Shown piece after piece: positions 45,519 through 54,594 of a stretch of 64,000 nt of DNA (within the stretch, counting starts at the first letter, position 1; each line of letters starts with the position of its first letter). Made by a program: the position numbers and the translations under genes. The notes beneath the pieces were generated by a model that saw only the letters and a program-made list of their open reading frames with translations, had not been told where the DNA came from and made no database searches. Source of the DNA: Enterococcus saccharolyticus subsp. saccharolyticus. GTDB taxonomy: Bacteria; Bacillota; Bacilli; Lactobacillales; Enterococcaceae. The DNA lies in contig NZ_CP118957.1 of the NCBI RefSeq assembly GCF_029023825.1, positions 2,069,794 through 2,133,793 on the forward strand. Reading direction: 5' to 3'.

Positions 45519-46673
45519 TTAAATTAATCCTAACTGTTGTTTCCATGTTAACACGCGACGAACCGATTCATTTAATTGTTCTTCACTGTAGTCCCCATTT
45601 TGAACTGCTTGAATCACATACGGAATTTGTTGTTGGTAACTAGAAGACATCACTAAGTCATTGCCTGCTTGTAACGCCTTTAAGCCCGCTTCTTCTTGTG
45701 AAATAAAATTAGCTAGACCCGCCATATCCATGTCGTCTGTCATAACCACACCATCAAAATTTAATTGATTGCGTAATACTTCATGAACCTTGGTTGAAAT
45801 GGACGCTGGCGCATCAGAATCAATGCTGGCAATAATATTGTGTGACACTAAAATACTATCTGCTCCTGCTTTGATACCTGCTTCAAATGGTAAATAATCT
45901 GCTTCGACTTCTGCTAACGGACGGTCATCAGTCACAATCTCAACATGTGAATCACGATTATTTCCATACCCTGGGAAATGTTTTAGCGTTGACCCACTTT
46001 TAGCTTCTTTTAATGTTGTCACAACTTTTTCAACAAATTCACTGGTACCTTGTGCATCTAAACCAATTGTTCGGTCATAAATAAAGGCATTCGGATCTGT
46101 CGCTACATCCGCAATTGGAAACAATCCCGTATTGATTCCTAAATCTGATAAAAGAGCTGCTTTTTGCTTGGTATCTGCTACGATTCCCTCCCAGCCACTC
46201 GCAGCATAAATCGCTTGTGGCGAAGCAAAAGGTTGCGCAGCTAAATTAGGATTCTGACTGACACGCGTCACTGTGCCACCTTCTTCATCAGAACCTATTA
46301 ATAACGGAATCTCACTTGCTTCTTGATAACTGGCAATTTTTTGACGTAAACTTTCTTGGGTTTCACCGTCAGTATCACGACTGAATAAGACATAACCGCC
46401 TAGATGATAGGCTTGGACATCTTCTATTTGATTGATTTCAGGTACACGGACGAAAAAGAGTTGTCCAACCTTTTCTTCTAATGACATCTTATCCATTAAT
46501 TCGTCAAGTGGATCAGCCTCTTTACTTGTCGTACTCGTTGTTGTTTGTGTCGTTTGATTCGTCTCTTTTTTATCCGTTGATTTGGTTTCTTGCTTCGTGA
46601 AAAAGAAATAGGTACCAATAATCACCGCAATCAACACTATAACTTCCACTGTAATGACAATTTTTTTCCCCAT
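45519..46673 (-). CDS. Membrane-anchored glycoside hydrolase family 3 protein (NagZ-like)
   Basis: A 384-residue predicted beta-N-acetylglucosaminidase. An N-terminal anchor (about 5-26) and a Thr/Ser-rich linker are followed by the GH3 barrel with MSLEEKVGQLFFVRV, IGSDEEGGTVTRVS, STLKHFPGYGNNRDSH (the NagZ-type loop with the Asp-His general acid/base pair) and FDGVVMTDDMDMAGL carrying the nucleophile aspartate. The second GH3 domain is absent, as in NagZ. It would act outside the cell on wall fragments. It lies just downstream of the sensor kinase gene (22-base gap), so may be in the same transcript. Confidence 0.87.
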   Translation of the reverse strand: MGKKIVITVEVIVLIAVIIGTYFFFTKQETKSTDKKETNQTTQTTTSTTSKEADPLDELMDKMSLEEKVGQLFFVRVPEINQIEDVQAYHLGGYVLFSRDTDGETQESLRQKIASYQEASEIPLLIGSDEEGGTVTRVSQNPNLAAQPFASPQAIYAASGWEGIVADTKQKAALLSDLGINTGLFPIADVATDPNAFIYDRTIGLDAQGTSEFVEKVVTTLKEAKSGSTLKHFPGYGNNRDSHVEIVTDDRPLAEVEADYLPFEAGIKAGADSILVSHNIIASIDSDAPASISTKVHEVLRNQLNFDGVVMTDDMDMAGLANFISQEEAGLKALQAGNDLVMSSSYQQQIPYVIQAVQNGDYSEEQLNESVRRVLTWKQQLGLI

Positions 46674-46694
46674 ACATGCTCCTTTCTTACCGAT

Positions 46695-47990
46695 TTAATT
46701 CAATGGCAATTGAATACAAAAATCAGCGCCGTGAGGACTAACATCCTTCACAGTAATTGTTCCTTGATGTTCTTCCACAATTTGTTTGGCAATGGCTAAA
46801 CCTAACCCATATCCTCCTGTTTCTTTCGAACGAGATTTGTCTTCACGGTAAAACCGGTCAAACAAATGTTGTTGGGCTTCCTTAGAAATACTTGGTCCTG
46901 TGTTTTGGACATGGACTTCCCACGATTTATTTTTTCTACTCGCACTCACTTGAATGCGATCGCCTTGCTTTGTATACTTTAACGCATTATCCAACAAAAT
47001 GACAATAACTTGATAGATTTTCTTGCGATCCATCACAACTGACGGAGAATCACTTACAGCCAATGTAAACATTTTTTCTTCCAGTTCAGCCATTTCTTGA
47101 AATGGTAACACAAGCTCTGTTAAAAAAGCAGTTGTTTCAACGGTTTCTTTTTCCAACGTTAATTGGTTCGCATCGCTTCTAGCAATGGTTAATAAATCCG
47201 CCGTCAATCCTGTTAACCGCCGCGTTTCATTGAGTGCTTGTGCAATGCTTTCGGATTCATCTAAAATCGTGTGATCTGGTTTACGAAAAAGACTTTCTAA
47301 ACGATTATGAATAATCGTCAACGGTGTTCGTAATTCATGTGATGCATTCTCTACAAATTCTTGTTGTTTTTGCCACGCTTTTAAGATTGGTTTCATGGAA
47401 ATCGCGGATAACCAGTAACTAATCCCCATCGACAATAACCAAAAAACAATCATACAACCCACAACAATGATTCTAAAATTTTGCAATGAATGTTGAATCT
47501 GGTTGACGTTTGATAAAATTTGGACATAGGCGATTTCATTATCACTGTATGCTTTTGTTAATGAATGAAAGATTAACTCATCTTCCTCATCTTGAATCGT
47601 GACTGTTTTGATTTCTTCTAAATCATTTGTTTGTAACCGTAAATTCTCCATTTGTGAAAAACGTCCACCAATGGCTTCTTTATTTAAGATTTCACCATCT
47701 TTTGACCATAAGATAATCTGCGTGTTAAATCGATTACTAGAAGGGCTCTTTGGTGGTTCTTTATGAAAGTTATTTTCTGGAAACGAATCATCGCGGTATC
47801 GCGCGATTTCTTGTTGAATAAATTCTGGGTTATGGTTCATTTCAGTAATTGCTTGATCCGTCTCGCGATACGCTGTTTGACTCAACAATTGTAAAATAAT
47901 CATGCCCAAAAAGACAAAAATCACCGCAAAGGCACTCACATTCATGAAGAAAAAATTTCTACGTTGCTTGCGAGAGAGCGTTTTGTTCAT
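46695..47990 (-). CDS. Sensor histidine kinase
   Basis: A 431-residue membrane kinase. TM1 is about 15-37, an extracellular sensing loop about 40-172, and TM2 about 173-196. The HisKA domain has the phospho-histidine H218 ([13 protein letters not shown]). The HATPase domain follows with [14 protein letters not shown] (N box) and [17 protein letters not shown] (G box). No HAMP domain is obvious. Its start overlaps the response-regulator stop by four bases, so the pair is translationally coupled. The signal is unknown; the external loop is rich in Asn, Glu and Pro. Confidence 0.92.
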   Translation of the reverse strand: MNKTLSRKQRRNFFFMNVSAFAVIFVFLGMIILQLLSQTAYRETDQAITEMNHNPEFIQQEIARYRDDSFPENNFHKEPPKSPSSNRFNTQIILWSKDGEILNKEAIGGRFSQMENLRLQTNDLEEIKTVTIQDEEDELIFHSLTKAYSDNEIAYVQILSNVNQIQHSLQNFRIIVVGCMIVFWLLSMGISYWLSAISMKPILKAWQKQQEFVENASHELRTPLTIIHNRLESLFRKPDHTILDESESIAQALNETRRLTGLTADLLTIARSDANQLTLEKETVETTAFLTELVLPFQEMAELEEKMFTLAVSDSPSVVMDRKKIYQVIVILLDNALKYTKQGDRIQVSASRKNKSWEVHVQNTGPSISKEAQQHLFDRFYREDKSRSKETGGYGLGLAIAKQIVEEHQGTITVKDVSPHGADFCIQLPLN

Positions 47991-48667
47991 CCTTCCTCTC
48001 CTTTCAACATGTATCCGACATTTCGCAATGTCCGAAAATCTTTTTCAAGGCCTGTTGGACGTAAATGTTTACGCAAATGGCTCATATACACTTCCACAAC
48101 CGTCACTGTCGTTTCAGAATCAAATCCCCAAATGCGATCAAAAATTTGTTCTTTCGTTAAAATCATGCCTTGATTTTGTAGAAAATAAACCAATAAATCA
48201 AACTCACGTCCTTGAATTGGTAAAATTTCTCCTTCATAAACAACTTCTTTACTTGTGAGTTGGCACGTAATCGTTCGGTAGGTCAACGTATGTTCATCAA
48301 ATAATCCTAACGAACGTTTTAAAAGTGCTTTGATCCGCATGACTAATTCTTCGCGATAAAATGGTTTTGTTAAATAATCATCGGCCCCTTTTTGGAATCC
48401 TTCTATTTTATCTTCTAATCCATCTTTGGCTGTCAAAATTAATACAGGCGTTTGATTGCCTTGTTTCCGCAATTTTGCTAACACTTGGTAGCCATTCATT
48501 TCTGGCAACATTAAATCTAGAACAATCAAATCATAGACACCAGATTCTGCTTCATATAAGCCCTCATTACCAGTATAAACTTGCGTCACTTCTCCTAACT
48601 CCATCACAATTTCTTTAATGGTATCGGAAAGAATGACATCATCTTCAATCAACAAAAATTTAATCAT
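47987..48667 (-). CDS. OmpR-family response regulator
   Basis: A 226-residue regulator. The receiver domain has the acidic pair (IEDD), the phospho-acceptor D51 ([13 protein letters not shown]), a conserved threonine (LILTAKDG) and lysine (YLTKPF). The winged-helix DNA-binding domain follows ([59 protein letters not shown]). ATG 48667 ([10 protein letters not shown]) is chosen over 48694 because AAGGTG precedes it. It is divergent from the VTC-domain operon, whose promoter region contains repeats it may bind. Confidence 0.92.
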   Translation of the reverse strand: MIKFLLIEDDVILSDTIKEIVMELGEVTQVYTGNEGLYEAESGVYDLIVLDLMLPEMNGYQVLAKLRKQGNQTPVLILTAKDGLEDKIEGFQKGADDYLTKPFYREELVMRIKALLKRSLGLFDEHTLTYRTITCQLTSKEVVYEGEILPIQGREFDLLVYFLQNQGMILTKEQIFDRIWGFDSETTVTVVEVYMSHLRKHLRPTGLEKDFRTLRNVGYMLKGEEG

Positions 48668-48713
48668 TTTCTTCACCTTCTTTAGAAGTATCATACCATT
48701 TTTAACTTAATCA

Positions 48714-48761
48714 AACCTTAAATTATCGCTTAAGCTAAGTTTAAGGTTCGACTTTTATGAT
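48714..48761. promoter_or_regulatory. Divergent promoter with repeated (C/T)TTAA sites, probable response-regulator target
   Basis: Between the two divergent operons, the hexamers CTTAAA, CTTAAG and TTTAAG start at 48717, 48729 and 48740, one helical turn apart (12 and 11 bases). The outer ones are also part of an inverted pair AACCTTAAA/TTTAAGGTT (48714-48722 and 48740-48748). A rightward -10 TATGAT is at 48756-48761 with no good -35, as expected for an activator-dependent OmpR-type promoter. Confidence 0.55.
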
Positions 48762-48793
48762 AGCACCAGAAAGCAAACGAAGGAGGAACAACA

Positions 48794-49510
48794 ATGAAGC
48801 TCAAAAAAGTCTTTCAACGAAAAGAAACCAAATACTTATTTACCCAACAGCAGTTCGACGCATTTTTTAACGAACTACAACACTATATGACGGTTGATCA
48901 ATATGGGTTACATACCATCCGTTCCTTATATTACGACACGGATAATAATCATTTCATTCGTCATTCGATGGATAAACCACAATACAAAGAAAAATTTCGG
49001 ATTCGTAGTTACGGTACACCGACCAATGACAGTCTCGTATTTTTAGAAATCAAAAAGAAAGTCAAAGGAATTGTCTATAAACGCCGCTTGCCACTCACCT
49101 ACCTCGACTATCAACGGTGGGAACAAACTGGCGTGTTACCAAGCGAACTACAACACACACAAATTGCGCAAGAAATTAATTGGTTGTTTTTAAAGCATAC
49201 CGATTTAGCACCAAAAGTGTTAATTTCTTATGATCGATTGTCACTCTTTTTAGAAGACGATGATGATTTTCGTGTCACCTTTGACCAAAACATCCGCTAT
49301 CAAGCCAATCAGGTCGCATTAGCTGCTAGTCGAGGTGAACTGGTTGCCCCCGAATTAGATGTATTAATGGAAGTCAAAGCAATGGGCGCTTATCCATTAT
49401 GGTTTGTCGAATTATTGACCAAGCATCACGTTCAAAAAGGGAGTTTTTCAAAATACGCTCAAACCTATCAACGTTACTTATTCAAGGAGGAATTATTCTA
49501 TGTTGTCTAG
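48794..49510 (+). CDS. VTC domain protein (CYTH-like/polyphosphate polymerase superfamily)
   Basis: A 238-residue cytoplasmic protein of the triphosphate tunnel metalloenzyme fold. The VTC-domain pattern is visible: FQRKETKYLFTQQQFD, TIRSLYYDTDN, YKEKFRIRSYG, LVFLEIKKKVKGIVYKRRL, KVLISYDRLSLFLEDDD, LDVLMEVKAMGAYPLWFVELL, and the final SFSKYAQTYQRY lysine. In yeast Vtc4 this fold polymerises ATP gamma-phosphate into polyphosphate; many bacterial relatives lie next to DUF4956 genes and are uncharacterised. It overlaps the DUF4956 gene by 11 bases. Confidence 0.85.
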   Translation: MKLKKVFQRKETKYLFTQQQFDAFFNELQHYMTVDQYGLHTIRSLYYDTDNNHFIRHSMDKPQYKEKFRIRSYGTPTNDSLVFLEIKKKVKGIVYKRRLPLTYLDYQRWEQTGVLPSELQHTQIAQEINWLFLKHTDLAPKVLISYDRLSLFLEDDDDFRVTFDQNIRYQANQVALAASRGELVAPELDVLMEVKAMGAYPLWFVELLTKHHVQKGSFSKYAQTYQRYLFKEELFYVV

Positions 49511-50174
49511 TCTATTTACAGAAGGTTCAGGAGATATCCATATTCAGCAATTACTCATTTGCATTAGCAGTGCCATTATTTTAGGGTTGTTAGTCGCAGT
49601 TATTCATATGTACCGCAATGTCTACACCAAAAATTTCGTTATCACGTTAGCTGTTTTACCCGTCTTGGTGCAATCCGTGATTATGCTGGTCAATGGGAAT
49701 TTAGGTACTGGAATGGCTGTGCTCGGTGCATTTAGTTTGATTCGCTTCCGTTCGGTTGCTGGAGGTGCTCGTGAAATTACCAGTATCTTCTGGTCGATGG
49801 GTATCGGTTTAGCAACCGGAATGGGGTATGTTTCTTACATCGCTGTTTTCTCAATAGTTGTTGCTGTGTTTTTACTTCTCATTTATCGCACAAATTTTGG
49901 AAATCAAAAAACAGCCGAGCGCGAATTAAAAATTACGATTCCAGAGGATTTGGATTACCCAGATTTGTTCACCGATATTTTTGATGAATTTGCTTATACG
50001 AATCGTTTGGAATCCGTACGTACAACAACGATGGGCAGTCTCTATGAACTACGTTATGTCTTGTTACTTAAAGATCAACAACAAGAAAAAACGTTGATTG
50101 ACGCCATTCGTGTTCGCAATGGGAATTTGCCAATTGTTTTAGGAAAAGTCGCCACAAATCGCGACGAATTATAG
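49500..50174 (+). CDS. DUF4956 membrane protein
   Basis: A 224-residue protein with four membrane helices in its first about 135 residues (ISSAIILGLLVAVIHMYRN, FVITLAVLPVLVQSVIMLV, MGIGLATGMGYVSYIAVFSIVVAVFLLLIY). A conserved GTGMAVLGAFSLIRFRSVAGGAREI loop lies between helices, the DUF4956 signature. A cytoplasmic alpha/beta domain (LKITIPEDLDYPDLFTDIF) follows. It overlaps the VTC-domain gene, and such pairing is widespread, suggesting a complex in which the VTC product is used or exported through the membrane partner. The function is untested. Confidence 0.85.
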   Translation: MLSSLFTEGSGDIHIQQLLICISSAIILGLLVAVIHMYRNVYTKNFVITLAVLPVLVQSVIMLVNGNLGTGMAVLGAFSLIRFRSVAGGAREITSIFWSMGIGLATGMGYVSYIAVFSIVVAVFLLLIYRTNFGNQKTAERELKITIPEDLDYPDLFTDIFDEFAYTNRLESVRTTTMGSLYELRYVLLLKDQQQEKTLIDAIRVRNGNLPIVLGKVATNRDEL

Positions 50175-50192
50175 AAAAGGGAGTGGAAATTT

Positions 50193-50589
50193 ATGAAGAA
50201 AGTTATTTATCTCTCATTATTAAGTGCCTTATTATTAGGCGCTTGTGCTCACAATGATCAAACAACTGAAAGTACCGAGGTGGCGATTGCCAACGAAGCT
50301 GTTCAATTAACCAACACCACTAGTTCTGAAGTCCAAGGAAGTTATGAAGAAGAAGATTTAGTGACAGATGCTACCGATAGCCAAACCATTCAATTATCGG
50401 ATAAAACCGAAGAAATCGATGGTGTAACTGTGGATAATCAAACCATTACCATCACCAAAGCGGGTACGTATACTTTGACCGGCGAACTGACAAATGGTCA
50501 AGTCATTGTCAATGTTGGCAAAGAAGAAAAAGTCCACCTCATTCTAGATGGCGTGACCATTACGAATGAGTCTGGACCCGCTATTTTAA
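50193..50589 (+). pseudogene. Beta-helix lipoprotein gene (DUF4353), 5' part, interrupted by IS200/IS605 copy 2
   Basis: Encodes the lipoprotein signal peptide (KKVIYLSLLSALLLGACAHND with lipobox LLGAC), a Thr/Ser/Glu-rich linker, and the start of a DUF4353/Cthe_2159-type carbohydrate-binding domain (TITITKAGTYTLTGELTNGQ, VHLILDGVTITNESGPAIL). After 132 codons plus one base the element begins, and the frame then ends within it at about 50630. Joining 50589 to 52473 gives an uninterrupted 623-residue protein. The truncated product would carry only the lipid anchor and linker. Confidence 0.87.
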
Positions 50590-50751
50590 CTAAATTAGGC
50601 AGAAGTCGCCCATCCTCTATAGGTGGGTGATGAATGCCGTTCGGTATGAGGGTTGCCTTTGGCAACTCGAAAACCGACATATATGGCGGTTTGCCTTTTT
50701 ATTTCGTCTCATGTTATAATCAGTCTATACAAGAAATGAGCTGATATAACA

Positions 50752-51156
50752 ATGGAATTAGATACAAATAACCATTCAGTGTTTCTTCTTTATTACCACC
50801 TTGTTTTAGTTACGAAATATCGTAAACAAGTGATTGATGATGAAATATCTGATTATGCTAAAGGTACTTTTGAAAGAATTTCAAAATCGTATCATATTAC
50901 TTTAGTTGAGTGGAATCATGATAAAGACCATATTCACATTATGTTCAAAGCGCAACCAAAAACGGAATTGACAAAATTCATTAACGCCTATAAAAGTGCC
51001 AGTTCACGTTTGATAAAACGAGACTTTCCAAGGGTCAAACAGTTTCTTTGGAAAGAAATGTTCTGGTCTAAAAGTTTTTGTCTTTTGACAACCGGAGGTG
51101 CACCCATCGACGTCATAAAGAAATATATTCAGAATCAAGGGAACAATCATAAATAG
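50752..51156 (+). CDS. tnpA: IS200/IS605-type Y1 transposase TnpA (copy 2)
   Basis: 134 residues, HUH motif H60/H62 and nucleophile Y125. It carries the usual glycine at residue 115 (TTGGAPID), where copy 1 has serine. Apart from that position the two proteins are identical. Promoter, spacing to tnpB (16 bases) and intact element ends suggest it can act on its own element and perhaps on other copies with intact ends. Confidence 0.92.
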   Translation: MELDTNNHSVFLLYYHLVLVTKYRKQVIDDEISDYAKGTFERISKSYHITLVEWNHDKDHIHIMFKAQPKTELTKFINAYKSASSRLIKRDFPRVKQFLWKEMFWSKSFCLLTTGGAPIDVIKKYIQNQGNNHK

Positions 51157-51172
51157 AAAGCAGGTGAGCCTT

Positions 51173-52315
51173 ATGAAACGACTGAAAGCATACAAATTTA
51201 GATTATATCCAACAGAAGAACAAGAGATTTACTTTGCTAAGTCTTTCGGTTGCGTCCGCAAGGTGTACAACCTAATGCTTGACGATCGGATGAAAACTTA
51301 TGAAGAGACTAAGAATGATCCCTCTAAAAAAATGAGTTTTCCAACACCTGCGAAATATAAAAAGGATTTTCCGTTTTTGAAAGAAGTGGATAGTCTTGCT
51401 CTAGCCAATGCTCAACTCAATTTAGATAAAGCCTACAAGAATTTCTTTCGTGATAAAACCGTTGGATTTCCTCAATTCAAAAGCAAGAAAAATCCTGTTC
51501 AAAGTTATACAACCAACAATCAAAACGGAACAATCGCTTTGATAGATAATAAATTGATCAAAATTCCTAAGTTGAAATCTTTAGTTCGAATCAAGCTACA
51601 CCGTCAACCACAAGGCCTTATCAAATCTGCTACAATATCTCGTCATGCAAGCGGTAAATACTATGTTTCTATCCTTTGTGAAGAAGAAATTATAGAACAT
51701 CCTAAAACCAATTCTGCGATTGGTATTGACTTGGGTATTACGGACTTTGCCATCCTTTCTGACGGTCAAAAAATTGATAATAATAAATTCACGTCTAAAA
51801 TGGCAAAGAAGCTCAAACGTGAACAACGTAAGTTGTCAAGGCGCGCCTTGTTAGCTAAAAAGAAGGGAATCAATCTTTTTGAAGCGAAGAATTACCAAAA
51901 GCAAAAACGAAAAGTAGCACGTTTGCACGAGAAAGTAATGAATCAACGTACTGATTTTCTGAATAAGTTGAGTACAGAAATTATCAAAAATCACGATATT
52001 ATCTGTATTGAAGACTTAAACATAAAAGGTATGTTGCGTAATCATAAATTAGCAAAAAGTATTTCTGATGTATCGTGGTCTAAATTTGTGACGAAACTAC
52101 AATACAAAGCTGACTGGTATGGACGTGAAATTATCAAAATTGATAAATGGTTTCCGTCTAGTCAAATCTGTTCAGAATGCGGACATACAGACGGCAAGAA
52201 ATCGCTCGACATTCGAGAATGGACTTGTCCTATTTGTCATACGCAACATGACCGAGACATCAACGCTAGTATCAATATTTTGACCGAAGGTCTACGAATA
52301 CAAGCGTTGGCTTAG
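51173..52315 (+). CDS. tnpB: TnpB RNA-guided nuclease (copy 2)
   Basis: A 380-residue protein identical to the copy 1 product, with RuvC residues D186, E280 and D362 and a four-cysteine zinc ribbon (C333, C336, C352, C355). Its guide RNA should come from the right end just downstream. For this copy the guide would start TTGAACAAGCTG, matching the lipoprotein gene, so an empty allele with TTTTAA before that sequence would be the predicted cleavage target. This is a family-based prediction, not an observed activity. Confidence 0.93.
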   Translation: MKRLKAYKFRLYPTEEQEIYFAKSFGCVRKVYNLMLDDRMKTYEETKNDPSKKMSFPTPAKYKKDFPFLKEVDSLALANAQLNLDKAYKNFFRDKTVGFPQFKSKKNPVQSYTTNNQNGTIALIDNKLIKIPKLKSLVRIKLHRQPQGLIKSATISRHASGKYYVSILCEEEIIEHPKTNSAIGIDLGITDFAILSDGQKIDNNKFTSKMAKKLKREQRKLSRRALLAKKKGINLFEAKNYQKQKRKVARLHEKVMNQRTDFLNKLSTEIIKNHDIICIEDLNIKGMLRNHKLAKSISDVSWSKFVTKLQYKADWYGREIIKIDKWFPSSQICSECGHTDGKKSLDIREWTCPICHTQHDRDINASINILTEGLRIQALA

Positions 52316-52472
52316 GAAGCCTCAAGAACCGTAGGGACTACGGGGATAGCTTGGTAAATAAGAGACACCGCTGTGAGCAAAGAAATACGCTTGCAGGTAT
52401 GCTCTTTTCCCAAGAAGCTCCCACTTCAAGCGTTAAGAACCGGCAGGTTTAGATAAGTGGTGAGTAGTTCAC
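52316..52472 (+). ncRNA. Predicted omega RNA / right end of IS200/IS605 copy 2
   Basis: Same 157-base right-end region as in copy 1 with one difference noticed (G instead of A, in CTTGCAGGTATG). It has the same series of hairpins, ending with the CTCCCACTT/AAGTGGTGAG stem and GTAGTTCAC. The guide is read from the flanking lipoprotein gene. The extent of the RNA into tnpB is unknown. Confidence 0.6.
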
Positions 52473-53947
52473 TTGAACAAGCTGAAAAAGTCATTACTAC
52501 TCTTGCAAGCAACACCACAAACACCTTAACTGACGGAACCGATTATCAGTTAGAGGCGGATGCTACCGAACCCGATGCTACATTTTTCAGTAAAGAAGAC
52601 CTCGTCATTAACGGCGATGGTGAATTAGTCATCAATGGCAATTACAATAATGGGATTCGCAGTAAAGACGATTTGATTTTAATCTCTGGTAATTACACCA
52701 TTAATGCCAAAAATAATGCCTTAAAAGGAAAAGATTCCGTCCAAATTAAAGATGGGCTATATACCTTAACCACCCAAGAAGGTGATGGCATTCAAGCAAA
52801 TAATACGGAAGATGAAACAAAAGGTTTTGTAACAATTGATGGTGGTAGTTTCTTACTTACCTCTGGGCGTGACGGGATTCAAGCAGAAACCAATGTCACT
52901 ATCCAACAAGCCGATATTACGATTCAAACCGGTGAAACGACTCTCTCAGAAGACGAAAGTTATAAAGGAATAAAAGCTGGTAAAGCTGTAACTATTCAAA
53001 GTGGGACGATCACGATTGATAGCGCTGATGATAGTCTTCACAGTAATGGTGATATTACGATTGCTGATGGTAAGTTAACACTAACTTCCCAAGATGACGG
53101 AATTCATGCCGATAATAACCTCACAATTGATGGCGGAAATATTACGATTAAAGGTTCCTACGAAGGCTTAGAAGCCAGTGTGATTACTTTAAATGCTGGT
53201 GATATCACTGTCGTTGCTAGTGATGATGGTGTCAACGCAGGTGGTGGTAGTAACACGACAACGGAAACAGGTACATTTGGTGCAGATTCATTTGGTGGCC
53301 CTGGCGGAGGTGGTCCTGGTGGTGGCGACCAAGCCGATGAAAGCAAACAAATCATTATCAACGGTGGAACTTTAGCCATTGATGCACAAGGTGATGGGTT
53401 AGATAGCAACGGCAATGTTCAAATGACTGGTGGAACCGTCACTGTAAACGGACCGACTGACAATGGCAATGGCGCACTCGATTATAATGGAACATTCAAT
53501 TTGACTGGTGGAACGTTAGTAAGTGCAGGAAGTAACGGGATGGCGATGAATGTTTCGGACTCATCTACGCAACCTTCATTTGGTATCTATTTTGATAGTA
53601 CCCAAAAAGCTGACACAGTAATTAGTTTACTCGATAGTTCCGGAAACGTAGTTGTTACGTATCAACCAAGCAAAGATTTCCAACATCTCACACTTTCTTC
53701 TGCTGATTTAAAAGTTGGAGAAACCTATACGTTAATTAGCGGATCCGAAGCAAATGGTTCAGAAAAAAATGGCTTATATGATGAAGGAATCGTTAACGGC
53801 GTTGAACTAGGTACCCTTACTCTTTCAGATACAATTACAAATGTGACTGAAACCGGGGAAGAAGCAACCACTGGCATGATGGGTGGCGGCCCTGGCGGTA
53901 TGATGGGTAATCCTGGCGAAATGCCAACTGGAGAAAGACCTCAATAA
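52473..53947 (+). pseudogene. Beta-helix lipoprotein gene (DUF4353), 3' part
   Basis: The 491 codons after the insertion encode a repetitive parallel-beta domain. Short turns recur: GDGIQANN, RDGIQAETN, DDSLHSNGD, DDGIHADNN, DDGVNAGGG and GDGLDSNGN, each followed by a beta-strand-rich stretch such as LTIDGGNITIKG. Gly/Pro-rich segments occur near the middle (FGGPGGGGPGGG) and at the C-terminus (GMMGGGPGGMMGNPG). The family includes a clostridial protein reported to bind acidic polysaccharides. In this strain it has no usable start of its own; the first codons lie inside the element. It is followed by a strong terminator. Confidence 0.85.
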
Positions 53948-53951
53948 TAAA

Positions 53952-53982
53952 AAAGGCGGACATCGATTGGATGTCCGCCTTT
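53952..53982 (+). terminator. Terminator after the VTC/DUF4956/lipoprotein operon
   Basis: AAAGGCGGACAT at 53952-53963 pairs with ATGTCCGCCTTT at 53971-53982. It lies five bases after the lipoprotein stop codon and is symmetrical enough to act on the leftward folT transcript as well. Confidence 0.8.
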
Positions 53983-54012
53983 AGTGGATGTTTGTTTCTA
54001 TTTTTTATGCAA

Positions 54013-54543
54013 TTACGCAGTAAATTTCAAGTTTTTTGTTAAGCGTTTCATTGGTAAAACACGTCCCACAAAATAAATCATCGCGGATTGAACAGGTAAC
54101 ATAATCACCGATTTAATTAAACGTGGTGCCCAAATGACCCAGCTTGTCAATGGTTGGTTGTACATAATAGCTAACCAAAGTGGGGTTAAAATCAAACCAA
54201 TAACCACCGTATTTGTTAATGTACATAAAATAGCATTTTTCCAAGTAACTTCTTTATTGTAGAAAAAATACCCATAGATTGCCCCACCGATGAAGGCATT
54301 CAACGTAAAGCCAATGAAAAAGGTTGATTTAGCAAATAATGCCATCCCAATTAAATCGGCAATCACGGCACCTATGCCTGTCCAAAAAGGACCAAATAAC
54401 ATGCCCATCACCATTTCTGGAATAAAGGTGAAGGTAATTTTCAGGTACTGTGATTCAAAACCTATAATACGCGACAAGACCACCATTAAAGCGATCAAAA
54501 GTCCCATGGTAGTAATCATGTGTGCGTTGACTTTTCTTTTCAT
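54013..54543 (-). CDS. folT: Folate ECF transporter S component
   Basis: A 176-residue membrane protein with six helices that binds folate or its precursors and works with a shared ECF energy module encoded elsewhere. It starts with the basic segment MKRKVNAHMITTMGLLIALMVVLSRI, then FESQYLKITFTFIPEMVMGMLFGPFWTGIGAVIADLIGM, typical of FolT. ATG 54543 is chosen; the ATG nine bases upstream directly abuts AAGGAG. A THF riboswitch in its leader confirms the folate assignment. Confidence 0.92.
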   Translation of the reverse strand: MKRKVNAHMITTMGLLIALMVVLSRIIGFESQYLKITFTFIPEMVMGMLFGPFWTGIGAVIADLIGMALFAKSTFFIGFTLNAFIGGAIYGYFFYNKEVTWKNAILCTLTNTVVIGLILTPLWLAIMYNQPLTSWVIWAPRLIKSVIMLPVQSAMIYFVGRVLPMKRLTKNLKFTA

Positions 54544-54594
54544 TTCTAGCATCTCCTTAACGAGCTGCTACACAAATAACTATGCAGCGAATGC

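Larger units (their letters stand above)
50590..52472 (+). mobile_element. IS200/IS605-family element, copy 2 (complete, 1883 bp)
   Basis: The complete form of the element also found in malR. It starts CTAAATTAGGC after TTTTAA and ends GTAGTTCAC before TTGAACAAGC. A left-end imperfect hairpin (CCCATCC with GGTGGG, about 50609-50626) and a right-end hairpin (CTCCCACTT with AAGTGGTGAG) flank intact tnpA and tnpB. There is no target-site duplication. Precise removal joins ATTTTAA to TTGAACAA, giving codons for AILIEQAEKV and restoring the lipoprotein frame. Because all parts are intact, this copy is the likely active one. Confidence 0.92.

Noticed and set aside
52316-52472. Right end of the IS200/IS605-type element as a separate small gene
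   Set aside because: The region has several stem-loops, stops in the frames examined and the same sequence in both copies; it fits the guide-RNA and transposon-end role better.
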